Positions 45,316-53,396 of a stretch of 64,000 nucleotides of DNA are shown one piece after another; position 1 is the first letter of the stretch, and every line of letters begins with the position of its first letter. The stretch lies in contig OZ244865.1 of NCBI GenBank assembly GCA_965221075.1, forward strand, positions 992,001-1,056,000. The letters run 5' to 3'. The translations under genes were made by a program, and so were the position numbers. The DNA comes from UBA2970 sp965221075. Its GTDB lineage: Bacteria; Verrucomicrobiota; Verrucomicrobiia; Limisphaerales; AAA164-E04. The notes beneath the pieces were generated by a model, which saw only the letters and a program-made list of their open reading frames with translations, had not been told where the DNA came from and searched no databases.

Positions 45316-45939
45316 TCATACCATGGCCTGGATATAGGGCCGCATCACGTTCTGCACGCGATCGATGGCGGCGAAATGCCAAATGGCATCGACCGTGGCG
45401 CGGCGGCTTCTGAGACAGTCTCTGAGCGCCTCGATGGCGACATCGAGGCCGACCTGGCTGCGGTATTTGAAGCAGTCGGCTACCGTCTTGGCGGGAATGG
45501 TGATAGGTACTTCCACCTGCTCGATTATGTGCTGGTCCACTCCGGAGGTCAGGGCGTCGCCGGTGGCCCGGATGATGCGCAGGGACACCGGAGGGTTGTT
45601 AGGCGCCCACTTCTTGTGGCCGATCAGCATCCACACCTGATGTGGCAGTTGCGTCGTGAGTTCGTGGAATCTGAGAGCGGAGAGCAGGCAGATAACACCG
45701 TGGGTCACGGCCCGAGCGGCCTCGGCTAGGCTGTGGGACTCGGACCATTCCGCATCGGCAAGCTGATAGAGGCCGCGCCCCATGCGGAAAATGAGGCCTT
45801 CATCTTGAAGCTTCCGCAGGTAGGCGCGCGGAATGCCCGCCGCCTCGAAGTCGCGTGCACGTGCGATGCCGCGCTTCCTGGCTACGGTGACCGCACGATC
45901 CTTCAGCGTTCCTTGAGCCGTTCCTGCCATATTTCGCAT
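45316..45939 (-). CDS. AbiEi-type antitoxin/transcriptional regulator (orphan)
   Basis: 207 residues (ATG 45939; ATG 45930 and TTG 45948 are possible). It matches type IV antitoxin AbiEi: an N-terminal winged helix (GIARARDFEAAGIPRAYLRK, LQDEGLIFRMGRGLYQLAD), then VICLLSALRFHELTTQLPHQ, VWMLIGHKKWAPNNPPVSLR, and the antitoxin tail IPAKTVADCFKYRSQVGLDV, ALRDCLRSR and NVMRPYIQAMV. AbiEi normally represses its own promoter and protects from the nucleotidyltransferase AbiEii. The partner gene is missing here, and a large palindrome lies directly upstream. Confidence 0.88.
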   Translation of the reverse strand: MRNMAGTAQGTLKDRAVTVARKRGIARARDFEAAGIPRAYLRKLQDEGLIFRMGRGLYQLADAEWSESHSLAEAARAVTHGVICLLSALRFHELTTQLPHQVWMLIGHKKWAPNNPPVSLRIIRATGDALTSGVDQHIIEQVEVPITIPAKTVADCFKYRSQVGLDVAIEALRDCLRSRRATVDAIWHFAAIDRVQNVMRPYIQAMV

Positions 45940-45940
45940 G

Positions 45941-45966
45941 CTCGGCAATTACACATAAATGCCGAG
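45941..45966. promoter_or_regulatory. Palindrome upstream of abiEi, candidate operator
   Basis: CTCGGCAATT (45941-45950) and AAATGCCGAG (45957-45966) form 10-bp arms with one mismatch around 6 bp. It begins 1 bp before the likely ATG. Its centre overlaps the TGTAAT-like -10 region on the minus strand, and GTGACA lies upstream. This fits autorepression, as known for AbiEi. Confidence 0.55.
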
Positions 45967-46045
45967 ACTTTGTGTCACGCCTCCCGATCCCCTGCAACCG
46001 GAACCAGACAGCTCGACCACGAGTATGGCGCTCATACTGCCAGTC

Positions 46046-46291
46046 CCGCCGCATGTTCCAGACGATCTGAGCCCGGTCACCCTCTTCGGAAAAGAACAGG
46101 CCGGCGACGAAAGGCTCGGGTAGGCTTGGTTCGTCGAGACGGACGCGAAGTTGGTGATTCGGGTGATCACCCGTCCTCCGGGCATCCCAGGCGTCGCCGA
46201 TGCGGGCGATGCCGACAAGGACGCGGAATACCGGAGCTTTGTCATGGGCACGTTCGTCGTTGGGGACGAGCCGGACCTTGGCGTCGATCGT
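46046..46291 (-). pseudogene. DUF736 protein relic (conjugative-element marker)
   Basis: The minus strand reads TIDAKVRLVPNDERAHDKAP, then FRVLVGIARIGDAWDARRTG, HQLRVRLDEPSLPEPFVAGL and FFSEEGDRAQIVWNMRR. This matches the core and C-terminus of DUF736 proteins, short proteins found on proteobacterial conjugative plasmids and ICEs. The usual N-terminal part (MATIG..F.....G.I.TL) is missing; instead the frame continues from the integrase relic without a stop. A start at ATG 46327 would make an N-terminally altered protein, so the state is uncertain. Confidence 0.65.
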
Positions 46292-46297
46292 GGCGAG

Positions 46298-47100
46298 CGG
46301 ATGCTGCGGCTGGGGCTGGTTCTTCATGCGATCACCTGGGACTGTCCACACGCACTCTTCCTGGTCGAGCTTCACCCGCTTCGCTTCGCGAACCATGCTC
46401 GTTCGCTCCAGGGCGAGAATCGTCAGTCGAATTTCGAGCTGGGCTGCTGCGCCGCCTCGGCAGGTCTCGAGTGATCGCAGGAACGTTGGCAGCTCCTCCG
46501 AGGCGAGAGCGGACTGCCGATCCTCCTTGCTGGATTCAGGCGATTGTGGATCTCGTCGGCAGGATCGATCTTGCTGTAGCCGGGCGCGACCGTGAGGGAG
46601 GAAACAGCCCGCAAGCGCTGAAGAATGCGCGTGGCGATCTCGCAGGAGCCTCAATCCTTGATGCCCTCGAACAGGGCTATGACCGCTCGAGGCTGGATCT
46701 TGCCGATTGGGCGGGGGGCCAAGGTTCGGCAGGATGCCGATCTCCAACGGGCGCCAGATCTGGGAGGCTCTGTTCTTTGCTCATCCGGACATCCGGCGCG
46801 TCTGCCGCTCCTTGGCGGGGCGGCAGGGCGTTGCCGATTAGGATGTCTGCTTCTCCGCCTGATTGGCCGGGGAGGGGGCATGGAGCTTGCGTGCGGCAAG
46901 CCATCTCTTGCGGGCCTCGGCCAGGCCGGTCTTGGGATGCGGTCCGAAACCGAGGCTTGCTCCTTCCTATCGAAGCGGTGTCTGCCGTTTCAGTTCTCGC
47001 CGTCGGCTGGGCTGACCGGCAGGTACAGGCCGTCGCGGGCGTGGAGCTTCCGAGGCTGCTCGCTGGTCTTTCGAGCGCTTGGTTTCCTGGATCGTGGGCG
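46298..47100 (-). pseudogene. Decayed P4-type tyrosine integrase beside ssrA
   Basis: Reading several minus-strand frames restores a DUF4102-type integrase in order: KLHARDGLYLPVSPADGEN with a stop (47048-46992), RFDRKE, LGFGPHPKTGLAEARKRWLA and ARKLHA (about 46954-46879), PIGKIQPRAVIALFEGIKD (about 46710-46655), ATRILQRLRAVSSLTVAPGY, SKIDPADEIHNRLNPARR, then LASEELPTFLRSLETCRGG and ECVWTVPGDRMKNQPQPQHP. At least four frame breaks or stops are present, and the C-terminal catalytic R/H/Y region is gone. Its end nearest ssrA lies about 170 bp from the tmRNA 3' end, the usual place for an integrase that used ssrA as target. Confidence 0.8.
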
Positions 47101-47270
47101 TCTGTGGGCGGTTCCACCCCCAAACGCATATCCGCAAGGGATGCAAAGTCCGGCCATAGCGCGATGCGGCGAGATGCCCGGCCGCCAAGCGAATCGCTGG
47201 CTCCAGATTCGAAGGAACCGCCGCTGATCGCTCTTTGCCGTGAGCTTCCAGGGGCTTGGAAACTCGAAGA

Positions 47271-47627
47271 TGGTGGAGGCGGCGGGAATCGAACCCGCGT
47301 CCCGTGCAGACCAGCCTAGGAACCTCTACATGCTTGTCCGGGGTGGATTTTTCCGCCATGCGCTGCCGCCCCGGCGCGGCCTGCCCACAGCGTAGTCTGC
47401 ATGAAAGGATTTCAGCGTGTCGTGCGCAGTCCCCACGAGTCGGCCAAACCTGCTGCCACATCGCTCCCGCCTAGCAGGTGTCGGCAGGACGATGCTCGGG
47501 CGCTTAGGCCGCGAGAGCTAATTCCTCGTTAGCGTTTGTCTTTCGGTCCGGTGATTTACGAGGCCAACGAACCATCCTCGGCATGCAGCCCCTGGCGCAT
47601 CCATCCGGTCGAAGCCAGTGCGCCCCC
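47271..47627 (-). ncRNA. ssrA: tmRNA
   Basis: The 3' end has the tRNA-like half: GGGACGCGGGTTCGATTCCC then GCCGCCTCCACCA. The 5' end GGGGGCG pairs with CGCCTCC as the acceptor stem (one G-T). Between them is the tag reading frame at 47533-47504, GCT AAC GAG GAA TTA GCT CTC GCG GCC TAA, giving ANEELALAA. Length is 357 nt. It rescues stalled ribosomes and tags products for proteolysis. A P4-type integrase relic lies just beyond its 3' end. Confidence 0.95.
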
Positions 47628-47639
47628 TCAGTTACCCGA

Positions 47640-47669
47640 AACCTAGCAGCGTCTTCCGGGGCCTGTCAA
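47640..47669 (-). promoter_or_regulatory. ssrA: ssrA promoter inside the methyltransferase 3' end
   Basis: On the minus strand TTGACA (47669-47664), an 18-bp spacer and TAGGTT (47645-47640) lie about 12 bp before the mature 5' end, consistent with a short leader removed by RNase P. The hexamers overlap the last codons of the upstream gene. Confidence 0.6.
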
Positions 47670-48275
47670 ACCCGAAAGCTCGGGAGCGACGGGAAGGGAA
47701 GGGGGCTCGGGAAGGCGGAAGACGTTGATCCGGGCGGGCGGGAGGTTGAGGAAGACCACCGAGGATCCGACCTGCTCGAAGCTCGGGAAGGGGGATGGGC
47801 GCAGGCCGGCGATGTCGTAGGTGAACTGGACCAGCCTTCCCGAGCTCTTCTCCAGGACCTTGGAGAGCTGCTCCCGGATGGCCCGGCCCACTTCGGCGGG
47901 CAGGGTGAGGAAGGGAAGGCTCGAGACGATGTAGCGCACCTGGGGGCACCCACGATCCCGGAGAAGGGACTGGAGCTGGGAAGCGTCCTCCTGGAGCACA
48001 TGGATCGCGGGGAACTGCTCCCGGAGGTGCTTGGCCAGGCGCGGGGACTGCTCCACCGAATAGATCTGGGCTGGCGGGATCCCCCTGTCCAGCAGCCCCC
48101 GGGTGATGGATCCGGTCCCGGCCCCGAGCTCGACCACTGGTCCCGGATGGCCGGCGGGGATGTGGGAGGCCATCCGGCGGCCCAGCCAGCGGCTGCTGGC
48201 GCAGAGGGCGCCGGTCTTCCGGAAGTTGGCCAGCGTCTCCCGTCCGAAGACGGAGAAGGATCTGAGCGCTCTCAT
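47643..48275 (-). CDS. PmtA-like SAM-dependent methyltransferase
   Basis: 210 residues. LANFRKTGALCASSRWLGRR is the N-terminal block of phospholipid N-methyltransferase-like and rRNA-dimethylase-related enzymes. VVELGAGTGSITRGLLDRGI is the SAM-binding motif I. YIVSSLPFLTLPAEVGRAIR carries the motif IV region, and RLVQFTYDIAGLRPSPFPSF is typical of the PmtA group. The likely substrate is phosphatidylethanolamine, but this is inferred. It overlaps miaA by 4 bp and ends 15 bp before ssrA. Confidence 0.78.
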   Translation of the reverse strand: MRALRSFSVFGRETLANFRKTGALCASSRWLGRRMASHIPAGHPGPVVELGAGTGSITRGLLDRGIPPAQIYSVEQSPRLAKHLREQFPAIHVLQEDASQLQSLLRDRGCPQVRYIVSSLPFLTLPAEVGRAIREQLSKVLEKSSGRLVQFTYDIAGLRPSPFPSFEQVGSSVVFLNLPPARINVFRLPEPPSLPVAPELSGLTGPGRRC

Positions 48276-49204
48276 GGGCCGGGATCGGGGGAGTGGGGAT
48301 CGGGGACGATGTTCCGGATCTCATCCAGGATCTGTTCCTGGGGGGCTCTTCCAAGATCGATCCAGATGGCGGGGGACTGCTTGCGGAACCATGAGAGCTG
48401 GCGGCGGGCGTACTGCCAGGTGGCGATTCTGATCTCTTCCAGGCATCGGGCAAGCGAGATCTCTCCCTCCAGATGCCGAATCGCCTGACGGTAGCCCAGG
48501 GCCAGGGAGGCGGCGGGGTTGCTCCTGAGTCCCCGGGAGAGGAGGGAGCGGGTCTCCTCCACCAGCCCCTCTTCCATCATGGACCGGGTTCGGGCGTCGA
48601 TCCGCTTGCGGAGCTCCCCGGGGCTGCGGTGAAGGACCAGGAGGGGCGTCTCCTGGGGGGAGGGCTTGGACCAGGTCCTTCGGAGCTGCGAGGGAGGGAC
48701 GCCGGTGGCGCGGAGGATCTCCACGGCCCGGATCACCCGCCGGGGGTTCTTCCGGTCGATCCTGGAATGGAGCAGCGGGTCTTGGCTCCTCAGCTCTTCC
48801 AGGAGCTCCTCCAGCGGGACACGTTCCAGCTGCCGGCTTCGCTCGGGATCGCGGGGAGGCAGGGGATCGAGGCCGGAGAGCAGGGCCCGGAACCAGAAGC
48901 CGGTTCCGCCGCAGAGGACGGGAAGCCGTCCGGCACGGCGGATAGAACCGATGGCTTCCCGGGCGTGGAGGACAAACCGGTGGGCGTCGAAGGACTGTGA
49001 AAGATCGGCGATGTCGATCAGGTGGTGGCGGATGCGCCGGCGCTGGGCCGGGGAGGGCTTGGAGGTTCCGATGTCCAGGCCCCTCCAGATCTGCATCGAA
49101 TCGACCGAGACGATCTCGCCCCCGGCTTCCTGGGCCAGGGCCATGGCCAGGGCCGACTTGCCGGCCGCGGTGGGACCTGCCAGGCAGACCAGCGGCTGCT
49201 CCAT
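48272..49204 (-). CDS. miaA: tRNA dimethylallyltransferase
   Basis: Adds a dimethylallyl group to A37 of tRNAs that read UNN codons, the first step to ms2i6A. 310 residues. CLAGPTAAGKSALAMALAQE is the P-loop, VSVDSMQIWRGLDIGTSKPS binds the tRNA base region, HHLIDIADLSQSFDAHRF and LPVLCGGTGFWFRALLSGL are family motifs, and ASLALGYRQAIRHLEGEI with WQYARRQLSWFRKQ ends it. It uses dimethylallyl diphosphate from the MEP route represented here by ispF. Confidence 0.95.
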   Translation of the reverse strand: MEQPLVCLAGPTAAGKSALAMALAQEAGGEIVSVDSMQIWRGLDIGTSKPSPAQRRRIRHHLIDIADLSQSFDAHRFVLHAREAIGSIRRAGRLPVLCGGTGFWFRALLSGLDPLPPRDPERSRQLERVPLEELLEELRSQDPLLHSRIDRKNPRRVIRAVEILRATGVPPSQLRRTWSKPSPQETPLLVLHRSPGELRKRIDARTRSMMEEGLVEETRSLLSRGLRSNPAASLALGYRQAIRHLEGEISLARCLEEIRIATWQYARRQLSWFRKQSPAIWIDLGRAPQEQILDEIRNIVPDPHSPDPGP

Positions 49205-49213
49205 CTCCCGTCC

Positions 49214-49750
49214 TCAGGCCTTGTCCCTGGGAGAGGCCTCCCAGTTGATCAGGATGAAAAGGCACACTCCCGAAAAGATGGCGCTGTCGGCGATGTTGAA
49301 GGCCGGGAAGCCGACCTCGCCCCCGTCTCGCTGGTAGGCGTAGAAGTAGATGAAGTCGACCACATGGCCGGTGCGGAGGCGATCCGCCAGGTTGCCCAGG
49401 ATCCCTCCCAGCATCAGGCCCAGCGCCGCCTGTCCCGCCTTGCGGTGGGACTGGAACCAGGTGTGGTTGAACAAGAGGACGAAGAAGGCGACGGACGCCA
49501 GCGCAGCCAGGAAGGTGTTGCTGTCGGGGAACAGGTTCATCGCGGCCCCTGTGTTGCCCCAGTGGACCAGGCGGAAGAAGCCGTCCAGCAGGATGTACTG
49601 ATCGTCCAGCTTGAGGAACTGCTGCACCAGATGCTTGGTGCACTGGTCGAGGATCAGGACCGCCAGCAGGATCAGTGCGATGCGGAGCAGGGGCCTCTGG
49701 GGAGCGTCATCGGGCATGGGCGTCTTGGGAGGGAGCTTGCTGGAAGTCAT
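49214..49750 (-). CDS. lspA: Lipoprotein signal peptidase (signal peptidase II)
   Basis: Membrane aspartyl protease that cleaves prolipoproteins, 178 residues with four helices. ILDQCTKHLVQQFL, LVHWGNTGAAMNLFPDSNTF, LMLGGILGNLADRLRTGHVV and DFI, and FPAFNIADSAIFSGVCLFIL contain the two catalytic Asp residues. An in-frame ATG 11 codons in (MPDDAPQ) is an alternative start. It lies 9 bp before miaA and 12 bp after glnD. Confidence 0.94.
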   Translation of the reverse strand: MTSSKLPPKTPMPDDAPQRPLLRIALILLAVLILDQCTKHLVQQFLKLDDQYILLDGFFRLVHWGNTGAAMNLFPDSNTFLAALASVAFFVLLFNHTWFQSHRKAGQAALGLMLGGILGNLADRLRTGHVVDFIYFYAYQRDGGEVGFPAFNIADSAIFSGVCLFILINWEASPRDKA

Positions 49751-49762
49751 GGCCGCTGCCGG

Positions 49763-52522
49763 TCAGCGGGCGATGGCCGAAGGAGTGCTGCGAATGGCCC
49801 GCAGCAGCCGCTTGCGGATCCGGTCCAGAGCCCCCTTCTCCCGGATCTTCTCCCCGTTCCTGTCCCTCACGTAGAAGCTGTCGATGGCCGCGCCCCGCTC
49901 GGTGCTGATCCGGGCGAACGAGATGTCCAGCTCCATCTCGTTGAAGGCCGCGGTCAGGAAGTAGAGAAGACCGGGCCGGTCCTCGGCCTCGATGTCCACG
50001 ATGGTGCGTTGTTCGGAGGTGCGGTTGTCGAACTCGACCCGGGGCGGGATCTGCTCCCCCTCCAGGCAATGGTAGAGGGGAGGGGTGCGCGGGGCGTGCG
50101 CGATGAGGTCCTTGGGCTCCGACTCGCCGGAGAGGATGCGGGTGGCGGTCTCCTGGAACAGCTCGCGGCGGCTGGGGGTGATGAGAGCGCCCGAGACCGC
50201 GTCCACCAGGGTGAAGGTGTCCAGCACGATGCTGTCGGCCCGGGTGAAGATCTGGGCGCCCAGGATCTGGATCCCCGAGGCGGTCAGGGCCCCGGCCAGC
50301 CGGGAGAAGATACGGGCGTAGTCCCAGGAGACGATCTTCAGCACGGTATAGCCCCGGTTGGGACTGCTCTTCCAGGAGAGGATCGGCTCCAGCAGCCGGG
50401 TGTCGAGCCGCGCCTGCCGGTGCAGGAACTTGTGCACCCGGCCCAGGTCCTCGGCGATCTCGCCGGCGGTGTGGATCCGGAAGTAGCGGTCGGGCAGGTT
50501 CCGGAAGTGGGCGGCCACCTCGTCCGGGTTCATCCGGGCCGGGATCCCCTTCTCCACCTCCTCCCTGATCCGGCTCCTCAGCTTCTGGGCCGCGATCCGC
50601 TGGGTGGTGTCCCCGGTCAGGTACAGGTGGGCCTGGTGGTGAAGGGTGCGCAGCAGGGTGTCCTTGAAGCCGTTCCACATCTCCTTGCTTGTGGCCAGGG
50701 AGTCGCTGAGCGTGAGCAGGGTGAGCATGTCCAGCCTCTCGCTCTCGCCCACCCTTTCGGCGAAGGAGGCGATGATGGCCGGATCCTCGATGTCCCGGCG
50801 CTGGGAGATCTGGGCCATGGCCAGATGCTCTTCCACCAGGAAGGCGAGGGTGCCGGCGTCTCCCTTGGGCAGTCCCAGCCTGCTTGCAGCGGCCTGCGCC
50901 GTCTCTCCTCCGGCCTGGGTGTGCCTGCGCTTGCCCGGGGAGGCCTTTCCGGCGTCGTGCAGGATCAGGGCCAGGTAGAGCAGCCAGGGGCGGTCCAGAT
51001 GCTCCAGGATGCGCGAGTAGTACTTGGTCGACTCGTCGCGGGACTGCCATAGCGAGTCCAGCTGCTCGAGGCAGACGATGGTGTGCTCGTCGGCGGTGTA
51101 CATGTGGTAGAACTCGTGCTGCACCCGTCCTGTCAGCTTGCCGAACTCGGGGAGGTACTTTCCCAGAAGCCCGGTCTCGTGCATGGTGCGCAGGCATCCG
51201 CCCACGTCGCCCTTCTGGTTCAGGATCTCGATGAAGGTCTCCCGCACGTTCCCGTCCCTCAGGAAGGACTTGTCGACCAGGGAGAGATTTGCGCGGATCG
51301 CGTAGGCCAGATCGGGATGGAGGCGCAGGCCCCTCTGCTGGGCGTGGCGGAAGACCCGCATCAGGCGCCGGGGCTGCTCCCGGAAGGCCCGGGGGTTGTC
51401 GAGGCGGATCCGGCCCTCCTCGAACTGGAAGCCGTCCTGCCGCACCGGCTTGCGGAACTGGATCAGGCGCAGCAGGCGCCCGGGAGGGAACAGGGCCATC
51501 CGCTCCTCCAGGATCCGGCTCAGCAGGTAGACGTTTCGGAGGTGGGCGTACACCCGGTGCATGAATTCCTCGAGGCGGCGGGAGGGGGACCGGTCGGTGA
51601 AGCCCAGGAAGTGCGCCACCCGGGGCTGCAGCGACCGCCGCAGCACCTCCTCGGGGCGTCCGGTCAGGTAGTGCACCTCGGTGCGCACCCTCATCAGGTA
51701 GTCGTAGGCCCGGGTGAGCTGGCCGTACTCTCCCTGGCTGACCAGCTCCTGCTCGAGCAGATCCTCCATGGTGCGGCAGCGCTTCTTGAAGAAGGCGATC
51801 CAGAGCAGGTTCTGGTAGTCGCGCAGGCCGCCGCATCCGTTCTTGATGTTGGGCTCCTGCATGTAGGGGGTGTTGCCGTGCTTCCTGCGCCGCTCCTGCT
51901 GGTCCTCCAGCCGGGCCTGGATATAGCTGCGTTCCTGACGCACAACGCACTTGCTCAGGATGGCTCGGCAGAACTCCTCGTAGAGGGGCCGGTCTCCGGT
52001 CACCAGCCGGGTCTCGATCAGCGCCGTCTTGGACTGCATGTCGTTCCTGGCCAGCGCCAGGCAGTCGGGGATGGAGCGGGTGACCGGCAGGATCTTGAGG
52101 CGCAGATCGGTGAGGGCCAGGAACAGTCGCTCGCCCACTTCCAGGGCCCAGGGACGCGGAGTGATCTTCTCGATCCGGGGCCGGTCGTGGAGCAGCATCA
52201 GATCCAGATCGCTGCAGGGATTGAGGGTGCCCCGGCCGTAGCCCCCGTAGGCCACCAGTGCCAGCCGGGTCGGATCCCCTTCGGGGCGGGGCAGGACCCG
52301 GCCGGCCTCCTTGTAGAGCTGTTCCACAGCCAGGTCCAGGATCCCCGCCCGGGTCCGGGCCACCACCAGGCCCCTTTCCCCGCCGCGGTGGGCGATGCGC
52401 AGCCGGTGGGACTCCAGCTTGAGGAAGCGGTGGTACTTCTTGAGTCCGATGGATGCGGGACGATCCGGTATCTCGAGGAGCTTCCTGGCGCGGTCGCGCG
52501 CTTTGTCCATCAGGCTTCCCAT
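49763..52522 (-). CDS. glnD: [Protein-PII] uridylyltransferase/uridylyl-removing enzyme
   Basis: Senses glutamine and adds or removes UMP on PII signalling proteins. 919 residues from ATG 52522 (MGSLMDKARD; ATG 52510 is equally possible). The nucleotidyltransferase motif is AYGGYGRGTLNPCSDLDLML (91-110), followed by the GlnD middle domain PNIKNGCGGLRDYQNLLWIA. An HD domain includes YHMYTADEHTIVCLEQLDSL and LALILHDAGKASPGKRRHTQ. Two ACT domains close the protein (YTVLKIVSWDYARIFSRLAG; IVDIEAEDRPGLLYFLTAAF). No PII gene is nearby. Confidence 0.94.
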   Translation of the reverse strand: MGSLMDKARDRARKLLEIPDRPASIGLKKYHRFLKLESHRLRIAHRGGERGLVVARTRAGILDLAVEQLYKEAGRVLPRPEGDPTRLALVAYGGYGRGTLNPCSDLDLMLLHDRPRIEKITPRPWALEVGERLFLALTDLRLKILPVTRSIPDCLALARNDMQSKTALIETRLVTGDRPLYEEFCRAILSKCVVRQERSYIQARLEDQQERRRKHGNTPYMQEPNIKNGCGGLRDYQNLLWIAFFKKRCRTMEDLLEQELVSQGEYGQLTRAYDYLMRVRTEVHYLTGRPEEVLRRSLQPRVAHFLGFTDRSPSRRLEEFMHRVYAHLRNVYLLSRILEERMALFPPGRLLRLIQFRKPVRQDGFQFEEGRIRLDNPRAFREQPRRLMRVFRHAQQRGLRLHPDLAYAIRANLSLVDKSFLRDGNVRETFIEILNQKGDVGGCLRTMHETGLLGKYLPEFGKLTGRVQHEFYHMYTADEHTIVCLEQLDSLWQSRDESTKYYSRILEHLDRPWLLYLALILHDAGKASPGKRRHTQAGGETAQAAASRLGLPKGDAGTLAFLVEEHLAMAQISQRRDIEDPAIIASFAERVGESERLDMLTLLTLSDSLATSKEMWNGFKDTLLRTLHHQAHLYLTGDTTQRIAAQKLRSRIREEVEKGIPARMNPDEVAAHFRNLPDRYFRIHTAGEIAEDLGRVHKFLHRQARLDTRLLEPILSWKSSPNRGYTVLKIVSWDYARIFSRLAGALTASGIQILGAQIFTRADSIVLDTFTLVDAVSGALITPSRRELFQETATRILSGESEPKDLIAHAPRTPPLYHCLEGEQIPPRVEFDNRTSEQRTIVDIEAEDRPGLLYFLTAAFNEMELDISFARISTERGAAIDSFYVRDRNGEKIREKGALDRIRKRLLRAIRSTPSAIAR

Positions 52523-53396
52523 CGACAGGTCCGGCGAGGCTAACCGGACGCGGCTTTCAGGGGGAACCACATAATGGGCGCTGTCCCTGCCAGCCGCTGG
52601 AGTCCGCCCTCCGGGGTGGACGGATCCCCTCTCCACTGCCTGGCCAGGGGAGGGAGGATCTCGTTGGCAGCCGCCGGATCTCCGTTTCCGGGGAGACCTC
52701 CGGATCGAACAGGACGCAGCGATGGGCGGCGATCCAGGCGGAGGCCTTCAATCGAGTCCGGCGCTTCCCGGCAGGAGATTCCCACCGCGATCTTCCGGCT
52801 GATCCCCGCTTGTCCGACGGCTCCCTTCGCAACCGCTGCTTCCTCTCCTGTGCCTCAGCAGGCTGGACCATGGGCATCGGGGCGAAGCGCAGCGGTTCCG
52901 CTGGATTGCTGTCTGCCTGCATCGCCACCCTCGGCGCCCTGTTCCGAAGGATCTGCGGCTTCCACAACACGGCCCGGTCTCGTATGGCTCCGCCGGTTGT
53001 TCGGCAGCGGCTTCGAATGAGAGGCGGCGGCTCAGTGCCTGCACAGTTTCAGGATGGATCCTGCTGGAGGCTTCCGGGTTTCGGGCGGCCCCTCCTCCGG
53101 CCATGCTCCCCTTCTTGCAGCCAGTACGCCCCACGAACTCTTTTCCTTGCCGCTCCAGCCTCGCCATGGAACGAGGCCAGGCTAGGCGCGGGCCGTCCAG
53201 ACGCGCTGGCTGCAAGGCTCCCTGGGTGTCCGGTCCGGATAGCCGCTCCATGCCGTCCAGGCAGACGCTCCATGCAGTTGCCGCTCCAGCCGGTACAATC
53301 CGGAAGGAGAGCACGGCAGGAACATGCGATCGGTTCTCCCGCCTCCGGCATGAAATCCATGGCGGCCGCCTTTTCTTCTGTACTACCCTTTCCGGC
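52523..53396. other. Long gene-free GC-rich gap
   Basis: Almost 900 bp upstream of glnD and of the lipoprotein gene. Open frames on both strands lack any family resemblance, start context or coupling. It may hide old transposon debris like that after 54 kb, but I could not reconstruct any. No RNA gene was seen. Confidence 0.4.

Noticed and set aside
45733..47319. A 528-residue plus-strand frame over the integrase relic
   Set aside because: The translation is Arg/Ala/Ser-rich with no domain, and the minus strand carries clear integrase and DUF736 sequence.
47671..47684. Hairpin CCCGA-AAGC-TCGGG just upstream of the ssrA promoter
   Set aside because: It is a 5-bp stem inside the methyltransferase coding end, has no T-tract, and such short stems are frequent by chance in GC-rich DNA.
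53103..53396. Upstream start for the PEGA-like lipoprotein
   Set aside because: The added residues are Arg-rich and would bury the lipoprotein signal; ATG 53397 starts the signal exactly.
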